Shown piece after piece: positions 1 to 5,634 of a DNA stretch of 12,270 nucleotides. A model generated the notes under the pieces. It did not search any database. It was given only the letters and a program-made list of their open reading frames with translations, and was not told where the DNA came from. Position numbers and translations under genes: made by a program. The first letter of the stretch is position 1, and every line of letters starts with the position of its first letter. Source of the stretch: an uncultured Bacteroidales bacterium (GTDB lineage Bacteria; Bacteroidota; Bacteroidia; Bacteroidales; UBA932); contig CAMOIZ010000028.1 of assembly GCA_946616385.1 (NCBI GenBank), forward strand, positions 1-12,270. The letters run 5' to 3'.

Positions 1-760
1 TGGAATTGCGGATGAAATTCAGGATCTCGTCCTTCTCGGGGCTGTCCGGGAATCCGAGCTGGATGCGGGAGCAGGCGTCGGAGATGTTGTAGCCCTGGAA
101 ATAGAGCATGTCGTAGATGTCCTTGATATTGCGGATGGTATCGCTGTCGAATCCGCGGCGGCGAAGGCCGACCAGATTGACACCGGCATAGCACACAGGC
201 TCGCGTCCGCAGAGGGAATAAGGAGGAATGTCCTTGTTGATCTTGCTTCCGCCGCCTATCATGGCATGCTTTCCGATATGGGTGAACTGATGCACCACGG
301 TGCTTCCGCCGAGAATCGCCCAGTCGTCGACATCGGTCTCGCCGGCAATTCCCACGTAACTCACGAGGATGCAATGCTCGCCCACGCGGCAGTCATGCGC
401 AACATGGACATACGACATGATGAGGGTGTGGTCACCGATCTTGGTAACGCCTTTTCCGCTGGCCTTTGTGCCGCGGTTGATAGTAGCGCACTCACGGATT
501 GTCACGTAATTGCCGATTTCTACACGAGTAACCTCGCCGTCGAACTTGAGATCCTGGGGAACTGCAGAAACGACTGCGCCGGGGAAGATTTCGCAATGCT
601 CACCTATCTTCGCATAAGGAAGGATGGTTGCGTGAGGATATATCTTGGTATAATCACCGATTTCGACGTTTTCGTCGATAAACGCATAGGGCCCGACCTC
701 CACGTGCTCACCGAGCTTGGCGAGAGGACTGACGCATGCCAAAGGATGTATGTTTGCCAT
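1..760 (-). CDS. lpxA: UDP-N-acetylglucosamine acyltransferase LpxA (3' end cut by window)
   Basis: LpxA transfers a 3-hydroxyacyl chain from acyl-ACP to the 3-OH of UDP-GlcNAc in the cytoplasm, the first step of lipid A synthesis. Translating the minus strand from the ATG at 758-760 gives 253 residues without a stop, starting MANIHPLACVSP. Most of it is a left-handed beta-helix of hexapeptide repeats (for example the stretches KIGEHCEIFPGAVV and EIGNYVTIRECATI). The family's catalytic histidine is in the segment HVAHDC (His122), and the C-terminal helical part has the typical VGLRRRGF. E. coli LpxA has 262 residues, so probably only a few C-terminal residues lie beyond the left edge. It starts 2 nt after the lpxC stop codon, so it is almost certainly cotranscribed and translationally coupled; I see no Shine-Dalgarno of its own. 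Confidence 0.96.
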   Translation of the reverse strand, partial: MANIHPLACVSPLAKLGEHVEVGPYAFIDENVEIGDYTKIYPHATILPYAKIGEHCEIFPGAVVSAVPQDLKFDGEVTRVEIGNYVTIRECATINRGTKASGKGVTKIGDHTLIMSYVHVAHDCRVGEHCILVSYVGIAGETDVDDWAILGGSTVVHQFTHIGKHAMIGGGSKINKDIPPYSLCGREPVCYAGVNLVGLRRRGFDSDTIRNIKDIYDMLYFQGYNISDACSRIQLGFPDSPEKDEILNFIRNS

Positions 761-762
761 AT

Positions 763-1659
763 CTAAAGTGTGTTTTTAACTGCCAGGGCCGCTTTGGTGT
801 TGATGGAATGGCCCGGCTTGTATGCTGTGACATGGGCGCGGAGATACCCTCCGGCAAGCCTCATGTCGCCAATTAAATCGAGAAGTTTGTGACGTCCGCA
901 TTCGTCGGGGAAATTGAGCACAAGGTTGCTCAGATAACCCTCGGGAGTGACCGAAAGCTTGGGCTGGCCGAAGAGCTCGGCCATGTGGGCCACGGTGGCG
1001 TCGTCGACGGGATGCTCCACCACGACGATTGCGTTGTCGACGTCTCCGCCTTTCACAAGCCCCTGGCTTGCAAGGAACTGAACTTCATGGAAGAAAACGA
1101 AGGTGCGGCACACGGCAATCTGCGAAGCATAGTCGACGCTCTCATCCCAGTGGGCGGTCTGCACGCCAAGGACGCGGGAATTGAAATCCACGGTGACATC
1201 GATGCAGGGCCTGTCGGCAGGTTCTATCCTGATCCATGATCCGCTGGCCTCGTCCTTGATTTCGACGGGGACGGAGAGTTCGAGATACTTACGTTCGGTA
1301 TCCTGCTCGACGAAGCCGTCGGCGCTGAAGGCCTCGGTGTAGAAGCGGGCGCTGCCGTCGAGGATGGGCACCTCCTTGTTGTCGACCTCGATCCTTGCAT
1401 TGTCGACTCCGAGCCCGGTGAGGGCGGACATGATATGCTCGATCGTAGATACGCTCGCCTCATCTTTCGCGATGAGGGTGCAGCGGGAAGTGCTGCTCAC
1501 GAATTCTGCGCTTGCAGGGATGCAGACATCAAGATCGACGCGCACGAACACGATACCCGTCCCGGCAGGAGCCGGACTGACTGTCATGTGAGTATAAACA
1601 CCTGTGTGAAGGCCTTTTCCCTCGAATCTGTAACTCTTCTTGAGTGTGCGTTCTTTCAT
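763..1659 (-). CDS. lpxC: UDP-3-O-acyl-N-acetylglucosamine deacetylase LpxC, unfused
   Basis: LpxC is the zinc-dependent deacetylase that commits UDP-(3-acyl)-GlcNAc to lipid A synthesis. With the start used here the protein has 298 residues, close to the 305 of E. coli LpxC. The two-domain fold's signature residues are visible: STIEH (Glu74 as general base, His75 as zinc ligand), the GGDVDNAIV segment around residue 205, HKLLDLIGD (zinc ligands His257 and Asp261) and GHSINTK (His284). I chose the ATG at 1657-1659 (MKERTLKKSY) over the in-frame ATG at 1678-1680, because the extra residues are unlike the family and that upstream ATG overlaps a promoter -7 box. In most Bacteroidota LpxC is fused to a C-terminal FabZ dehydratase; here the frame ends 14 residues after the last active-site histidine and lpxA follows at once, so no FabZ domain is present. 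Confidence 0.95.
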   Translation of the reverse strand: MKERTLKKSYRFEGKGLHTGVYTHMTVSPAPAGTGIVFVRVDLDVCIPASAEFVSSTSRCTLIAKDEASVSTIEHIMSALTGLGVDNARIEVDNKEVPILDGSARFYTEAFSADGFVEQDTERKYLELSVPVEIKDEASGSWIRIEPADRPCIDVTVDFNSRVLGVQTAHWDESVDYASQIAVCRTFVFFHEVQFLASQGLVKGGDVDNAIVVVEHPVDDATVAHMAELFGQPKLSVTPEGYLSNLVLNFPDECGRHKLLDLIGDMRLAGGYLRAHVTAYKPGHSINTKAALAVKNTL

Positions 1660-1668
1660 AATAGCCCG

Positions 1669-1699
1669 CAAAGATAGCAATTATTTCGGATATCCCAAT
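1669..1699 (-). promoter_or_regulatory. Putative Bacteroidota-type promoter for lpxC
   Basis: Reading the minus strand, the box TATCTTTG (1669-1676) matches the Bacteroidota -7 consensus TAnnTTTG. ATTG (1696-1699) lies exactly 19 nt upstream and resembles the -33 element TTTG. The -33 element directly follows the lpxD stop codon, so the whole promoter fits in the 40-nt gap between lpxD and lpxC. The ATG of lpxC is 9 nt past the -7 box, so the predicted 5' leader is only a few bases. It would allow lpxC-lpxA to be transcribed independently of the upstream genes. Seen as a motif match only; not proven. Confidence 0.5.
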
Positions 1700-2692
1700 T
1701 TACTCTCCTCCAGCCTGCTTGAATTTGGCGTAGCTGCGCATGTAAAGCATGTGTGGAATGGCCGGGGAACCAAGCAGTATCTGACCGCTCTTGCGCACCG
1801 GTCCGGCTATGCCCGCCTGTGCTCCGACAGTGGTGTTGTCGGCGATCTTGATGTGCCCCATGATGCCCACCTGGCCGGCAAAAATGCAGTTCTTGCCTAT
1901 GATGGCGGAACCTGCCACGCCGCACTGCGCGGCCATTACGGTATTCTCTCCTATCACCACGTTGTGAGCTATCTGGCAGAGGTTGTCGATGCGCACGCCG
2001 TTGCCAATTATGGTGGATTCCATTTCGGCACGGTCTACGGTGGTGCCGGAACCTATCTCGACATCGTTTCCTATCACGACGTTGCCCAGATGCTCTATCT
2101 TCTTCCAGCTGCCGTCGGGCTGTGGAGCGTTGCCGAAGCCGTCGGAGCCGATTACGCAGTTGGCGTGGAGGATGACATTGTCGCCGATCTTCATGCCGGG
2201 ATAAATCACCACACCGGGATAGATTATGCAATGATGCCCTATCACGGTACCTGCGCCTATGGTCACATTCTCGTGGATGATGCCGTAATCACCTATCCTG
2301 CAATTCTTTCCGATGATGCTGCCGGCGCCTACCGACACCTTCTTCCCGAGCTTTGCAGAGCAGGCCACCTTGCTGCTCCAGGCGCGGTGGCGGCGATATT
2401 TCTTGCGCTGGTCCGATACATACTTGAGCAGTTCGGCAACAGCGTTATATGCGTTTTCAACGCGCACCATGGTCGCCTTAACCTCCTGTTTCGGTTCGAA
2501 ATCCGCATTCACCAGAAGCACGCTGGACTTGCTGGTATACACATATTGTTCGTACTTGGGATTTGCATAGAAACTGAGCGCACCGGGTTTGCCGTGCTCA
2601 ATTTTGGCGAAGGTCGTAATACGTACTTCGGGGTCGCCGTCTACGGTACCCCGAAGAATATCAGCTAACTGTTTGGCTGTCAACTCCATCAT
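1700..2692 (-). CDS. lpxD: UDP-3-O-acylglucosamine N-acyltransferase LpxD
   Basis: LpxD adds the second 3-hydroxyacyl chain, from acyl-ACP to the 2-amino group of UDP-3-O-acyl-glucosamine, after LpxC has acted. The 330-residue product has the family's architecture: an N-terminal uridine-binding domain (about residues 1-100, with ALSFYANPKY), then a left-handed beta-helix of hexapeptide repeats from about residue 108 to 300, and a C-terminal helix (MLYMRSYAKFKQ). The catalytic histidine is His243 in QIAHNVVIG, equivalent to His239 of E. coli; GSDGFGNAP near residue 182 is also typical. The start directly follows the stop of the upstream porin gene (TAAATGATG), with a GGAG Shine-Dalgarno (2700-2703) 7 nt before the first ATG. 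The second ATG, one codon later, is an equally possible start. Confidence 0.96.
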   Translation of the reverse strand: MMELTAKQLADILRGTVDGDPEVRITTFAKIEHGKPGALSFYANPKYEQYVYTSKSSVLLVNADFEPKQEVKATMVRVENAYNAVAELLKYVSDQRKKYRRHRAWSSKVACSAKLGKKVSVGAGSIIGKNCRIGDYGIIHENVTIGAGTVIGHHCIIYPGVVIYPGMKIGDNVILHANCVIGSDGFGNAPQPDGSWKKIEHLGNVVIGNDVEIGSGTTVDRAEMESTIIGNGVRIDNLCQIAHNVVIGENTVMAAQCGVAGSAIIGKNCIFAGQVGIMGHIKIADNTTVGAQAGIAGPVRKSGQILLGSPAIPHMLYMRSYAKFKQAGGE

Positions 2693-4468
2693 TTAAAATC
2701 TCCATCCGAATGTGAACACCGCGTCGAACAAGGAAAGCTTGGACCTGACGGAGGGTGAAACTATATCGTAAACTTTTCCGTCAACCGTATGGCTGAGGTA
2801 ATTGCTGTAGGGCTGGTAATAATTGTCGGGAAGGGTGGTGCGCTTGAAGGCAAGGTCGCAGTAGAATGAACCCGGGGACGAATACCCTGCGCCGAAAGTG
2901 ACTGCAAAGATATTGTCGGAAGCATAGGTCCCTTTCCCCTGAAGATGATATTTGCCGCTTTCGTAGTCGTCGAACCAATTGTCGTAATCGGAAGCGAACA
3001 CCGTGTAGCCTTCGTTGTCGACATAATGCCTGACAGGGCTGGTGGAGTAGTTGATTCCTGCACGGAGCGAGATGGAAGGCAGGACCCTGAACTCGACACC
3101 GGCGCGCACTGAATGGGCGACGCCGCAGAAAAGCTTGTTGAGCCTGTTCACCCGATAGAAGGGATCTTCGTAGCTGTACTCGCCGTCGATATAGGTCTCG
3201 CTGAACTTCATCACGCTGAAGTCGGTGAGTTCGTAATCTACGCTGAGCATGGCTGCACGGCCAATGGTATAGGCGATGCCGAAGTTTGCACTGTAGGGAG
3301 CGCGGAAGTCGTAGGTGGTTTCGGCCGTAGGCGTTGAACCATAACCATTCTGGGCGCTGTCCTGGAACTGCGATTCGACATCCACGTACCACTCTTCGTT
3401 GACGGTGTAAGCCGTGGGAGTCTGGATGGCAGCCCCGATACGCAGGCCGTCGGTGGGAAGCCAGATTGCGCCTATCTTCGCGTTTATGCCGCTGATGCTG
3501 GCGGAGTAATGGTATTTGTAGGTGCTTCCGAGATAATAGGTAGGATCTCCGGCCACATACTTGCCGTCACCGTTGATGTATTCGGGAGTGACAGGGAAAT
3601 CGGTGGAGTTCTGGGGAGCCGCTTCACTGTAAAACTCGGAGAACCTGTAATTGATGATAGGGCAATTGATCGTAGCGCCCAGGAACAGGCGGTTGTCGAC
3701 GTTGACTCCGTAATTCACGATGATGTCGTTCTTGCTTCCTATCGTGGTGGAACCTATGTGCTGGTCGAGCCATCCGCGCATCTCGTAGGTGTAGTTGTCA
3801 CCGATCTTGGTCTTGGTCTCGGCGGAGCCGTAGTAGGTTCCTGCATCGTTGTTGTAGTTGATGAGCCCGCCGTCGTATGCCACTATGGAATTCCAGGCAT
3901 AGTTGGTGTCGTACTTCCCATTGTTGCCGAGAATGTTGCCGGGCATTCCGTCGGCATTGGAAGCAAGCGCGCCGGTCATCGAGGTATGCCCCTCCATGCT
4001 GCCGTCGGTGGAAGCACCTGAGAACATACGGGTAAAGGTCTGGCTGCGATTTACCATCACTCCGAAATTCCAGCCGAGAACCCCGTGACGGTTGCCCGTC
4101 TCGAAATAAAGGTTGATTCCCACGTTCGGGATGGTCATGCGGGTCTTGCTGTCTTTGAATTCACCCACGTAATTGGCGCTCTGGTTGTAGCTGTCGTAAG
4201 ACGGAGCGTAGGACGAGTTGCTGCCGGCAGTGTTCCATCCCGTAGAGAAGGTGAACTGGGAGAAAGACGACACGGCGCCTCCGGCAGGATTGACTGCGAT
4301 CGTGCCCATGTCACCGCCAACCGCGGTAACTGCGTTGCCCATACCCAGAGTCCTGGCCGTGCCGTAGTAATCGCTGCGGCCGAAGGTCAGCGCGTCGGAC
4401 ATTGTCTGAGCCTGTGCCATGGAGGCGAGCAGGATCAGGGACGCAAATGCTGTAAATATCTTTTTCAT
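2693..4468 (-). CDS. OMPP1/FadL/TodX-family outer-membrane transport protein
   Basis: The 591-residue product starts with a clear signal peptide (MKKIFTAFASLILLASMAQA, cleavage probably after AQA). The mature N-terminus follows the OMPP1/FadL pattern: DALTFGRSDYYGTARTLGMGNAVTAVGGD with a downstream NPAG, in which the N-terminal hatch blocks the barrel. The rest alternates short hydrophobic/aromatic strands with long Gly/Asn/Tyr-rich loops, and it ends in FTFGWRF, a terminal aromatic residue as expected for Bam-inserted beta-barrels. Family members move hydrophobic compounds such as long-chain fatty acids across the outer membrane; the substrate here is unknown. It is longer than E. coli FadL (about 420 mature residues), with the extra length in surface loops. 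It lies 21 nt after the low-complexity lipoprotein gene and touches lpxD, so it is probably cotranscribed with both. Confidence 0.85.
   Translation of the reverse strand: MKKIFTAFASLILLASMAQAQTMSDALTFGRSDYYGTARTLGMGNAVTAVGGDMGTIAVNPAGGAVSSFSQFTFSTGWNTAGSNSSYAPSYDSYNQSANYVGEFKDSKTRMTIPNVGINLYFETGNRHGVLGWNFGVMVNRSQTFTRMFSGASTDGSMEGHTSMTGALASNADGMPGNILGNNGKYDTNYAWNSIVAYDGGLINYNNDAGTYYGSAETKTKIGDNYTYEMRGWLDQHIGSTTIGSKNDIIVNYGVNVDNRLFLGATINCPIINYRFSEFYSEAAPQNSTDFPVTPEYINGDGKYVAGDPTYYLGSTYKYHYSASISGINAKIGAIWLPTDGLRIGAAIQTPTAYTVNEEWYVDVESQFQDSAQNGYGSTPTAETTYDFRAPYSANFGIAYTIGRAAMLSVDYELTDFSVMKFSETYIDGEYSYEDPFYRVNRLNKLFCGVAHSVRAGVEFRVLPSISLRAGINYSTSPVRHYVDNEGYTVFASDYDNWFDDYESGKYHLQGKGTYASDNIFAVTFGAGYSSPGSFYCDLAFKRTTLPDNYYQPYSNYLSHTVDGKVYDIVSPSVRSKLSLFDAVFTFGWRF
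2700..2703 (-). promoter_or_regulatory. Shine-Dalgarno of lpxD
   Basis: GGAG on the minus strand, 7 nt before the first ATG of lpxD. It is embedded in the last sense codons (Trp-Arg-Phe) of the porin gene, so translation of lpxD is probably coupled to termination on the porin. Confidence 0.6.
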
Positions 4469-4489
4469 AATCTATCCGTGTTAAACTGT

Positions 4490-5515
4490 TTACCTGCCGC
4501 TGCGACCGCCGCCACCGCCTGAACTGCCACCACTGCGGCCACCGCCGCCCGAGGATCCGCCACCGCTGTAGCCACCGCCGCTGTAGCCGCCTCCACGACT
4601 TCCGCCATAGCTGCCGGACGAACGGGAACTGCTGGAAGAACTGCTGCGCGAGTAGGAACCGCTGCCGGAGGAAGAGCTCCTGGAACTGCTGCTTCTTGAA
4701 TATGAACTGCCGGACGATGAACTCCTGGAGCTGCTCCTCGAATATGAACCGCTGCCGGAAGGGCTGACGCCTCTGGAGCTGCCTCCGCCGCGGGAATAAA
4801 TGCTTCCCGATCCGGAAGAGATCCTGGAACTGCCGGCCATCCCGTTGCGGGAGAATGCCGATCCGCCGGCCACGGAGCTGCCGCGGCTTCCGCCGGAAGA
4901 GTAGATTCCCGAACTGCCGCTGCGGCTCATGCCGCGGGTGTTCACGTTGCCCCCGCCCTTGACACTGCTGCGGGACGCTCCTGCATAGTGGTAATAGTTG
5001 TCGTTGTAGTAGGTGCGATGGTATCCGCCATATCCGTGATAATACCAGGGATCATAATACCAGGGATCATAGTACCAGGGGTCGTAATACCAGGAATAGT
5101 AGTAGTAAGGGCTGTGCCATCCGCCGTAGTACCAGGGATCGTAATAATACCAGGGATCATACCAGCCGCCCCAGCCGAGGCCCCAGCCGCCATACCAGCC
5201 ATGATGCCAGCCGCCGTAACCGCCGTACCATCCGAACCAGGGACGGCTCCAGCCCCAGTTCCAGCGCCAGTCCCAACTGTCGTCGTAGACCAGCACCAGA
5301 GTATCCTTGCGGCCCTGCTGCTCCTTGCGGATGTTTTCTGCAGCCATACGCTGGAAATCCTCCTCCGAGAGGGGGTCGGCTATCTGCAGGTCTTCGTCGA
5401 ATCCTTTATAGTAAATGCCGTCCACGAATCGCCTGGAGGCAAAATCCTGATTTGACACTCCGCAGGAAACTGCGAGTATTCCTGCTGCCAACAGTGATAT
5501 CAGTCTGTGTGTCAT
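4490..5515 (-). CDS. Lipoprotein with Trp/Tyr/Gly-rich YDPWY repeats and Ser/Gly/Arg-rich tail, function unknown
   Basis: The 341-residue product has no function I can name. Residues 1-18 are a lipoprotein signal (MTHRLISLLAAGILAVSC, lipobox AVSC with Cys18 as lipidation site). Residues 19-75 form an ordinary, acidic head (DGIYYKGFDEDLQIADPLSE, then a charged helix-like EEDFQRMAAENIRKEQQGRK). Residues 77-178 are extremely rich in Trp, Tyr, Gly and His, with five YDPWY pentapeptides (119-123, 125-129 and three in tandem at 144-158). Residues 180-341 consist mostly of Ser, Gly, Arg and Tyr, with repeated YSRSS (258, 272, 288) and a GGGYSGGG-type end. No catalytic motif or transmembrane helix is visible beyond the signal. 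It is the first gene of the leftward cluster, followed after 21 nt by the FadL-type porin. A Shine-Dalgarno AAAGGAGA sits 7 nt before the ATG, supporting the start. A structural or adhesive envelope role is inference only. The reading frame is real despite its composition: signal, RBS and operon position all agree. Confidence 0.85.
   Translation of the reverse strand: MTHRLISLLAAGILAVSCGVSNQDFASRRFVDGIYYKGFDEDLQIADPLSEEDFQRMAAENIRKEQQGRKDTLVLVYDDSWDWRWNWGWSRPWFGWYGGYGGWHHGWYGGWGLGWGGWYDPWYYYDPWYYGGWHSPYYYYSWYYDPWYYDPWYYDPWYYHGYGGYHRTYYNDNYYHYAGASRSSVKGGGNVNTRGMSRSGSSGIYSSGGSRGSSVAGGSAFSRNGMAGSSRISSGSGSIYSRGGGSSRGVSPSGSGSYSRSSSRSSSSGSSYSRSSSSRSSSSGSGSYSRSSSSSSSRSSGSYGGSRGGGYSGGGYSGGGSSGGGGRSGGSSGGGGGRSGR
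5042..5086 (-). repeat. Three tandem 15-bp units encoding YDPWY
   Basis: Three head-to-tail 15-bp units encode YDPWY three times in the lipoprotein. The units at 5042-5056 and 5057-5071 are identical; the third (5072-5086) differs at three positions, all silent or conservative. Because the DNA and not only the protein is conserved, recent duplication by slippage is likely and copy number could vary between strains. Confidence 0.85.
5129..5161 (-). repeat. Two further YDPWY-encoding 15-bp units
   Basis: Two more copies of the same 15-bp unit, at 5129-5143 and 5147-5161, separated by one Tyr codon. The copy at 5147-5161 is identical to the two left-hand tandem units; the copy at 5129-5143 differs at two positions. 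Confidence 0.8.
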
Positions 5516-5522
5516 AATCCAA

Positions 5523-5530
5523 TCTCCTTT
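5523..5530 (-). promoter_or_regulatory. Strong Shine-Dalgarno of the repeat lipoprotein
   Basis: AAAGGAGA on the minus strand, 7 nt before the ATG at 5513-5515. It is the clearest ribosome binding site in the window and fixes the lipoprotein start. Confidence 0.7.
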
Positions 5531-5538
5531 AATTTTTG

Positions 5539-5546
5539 TATATTTG
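5539..5546 (+). promoter_or_regulatory. Putative -7 box of a promoter towards proS
   Basis: TATATTTG matches the TAnnTTTG consensus of Bacteroidota promoters. It lies in the AT-rich 119-bp divergent region, 88 nt before the proS start. No convincing TTTG -33 element is found 19-21 nt upstream, so support is only partial. The predicted transcript would start near 5550. Confidence 0.4.
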
Positions 5547-5594
5547 CACCATCTGAATGACAGAGTGCGTTATACTTCTGTTTATTATTAGATG

Positions 5595-5602
5595 CAAATA
5601 TC
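5595..5602 (-). promoter_or_regulatory. Weak -7 box of a promoter towards the lipoprotein operon
   Basis: On the minus strand GATATTTG has one mismatch to TAnnTTTG, and TTTA lies 21 nt upstream as a poor -33 element. It is the best candidate promoter for the leftward cluster, and would give a leader of about 75 nt ending in the strong Shine-Dalgarno. It sits downstream of the opposing box at 5539, so the two predicted transcripts would overlap each other. Confidence 0.3.
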
Positions 5603-5634
5603 GTGAAAAAACGCAGATTTTTCTAAAGTTTTTT

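Noticed and set aside
763..1680. Upstream in-frame ATG at 1678-1680 as the start of LpxC
   Set aside because: The seven extra residues (MLSLRAI) are unlike the family N-terminus, and the region is occupied by a good TAnnTTTG box, which would place the transcript start downstream of that ATG.
1640..2668. A 342-codon plus-strand frame opposite lpxD
   Set aside because: LpxD on the minus strand has full hexapeptide repeats and a catalytic histidine. The plus-strand product is a His/Ala/Tyr-rich mirror with no known features.
4482..4492. The 11-bp palindrome TAAACTGTTTA at the lipoprotein stop, considered as an operator or terminator
   Set aside because: It is too short to form a stable hairpin, has no U-tract, and no second copy was noticed, so chance is the simpler explanation.
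5036..5165. Short regular repeats that could suggest a CRISPR array
   Set aside because: The 15-bp units are directly tandem or nearly so, have no unique spacers of 25-40 nt, and encode in-frame YDPWY pentapeptides.
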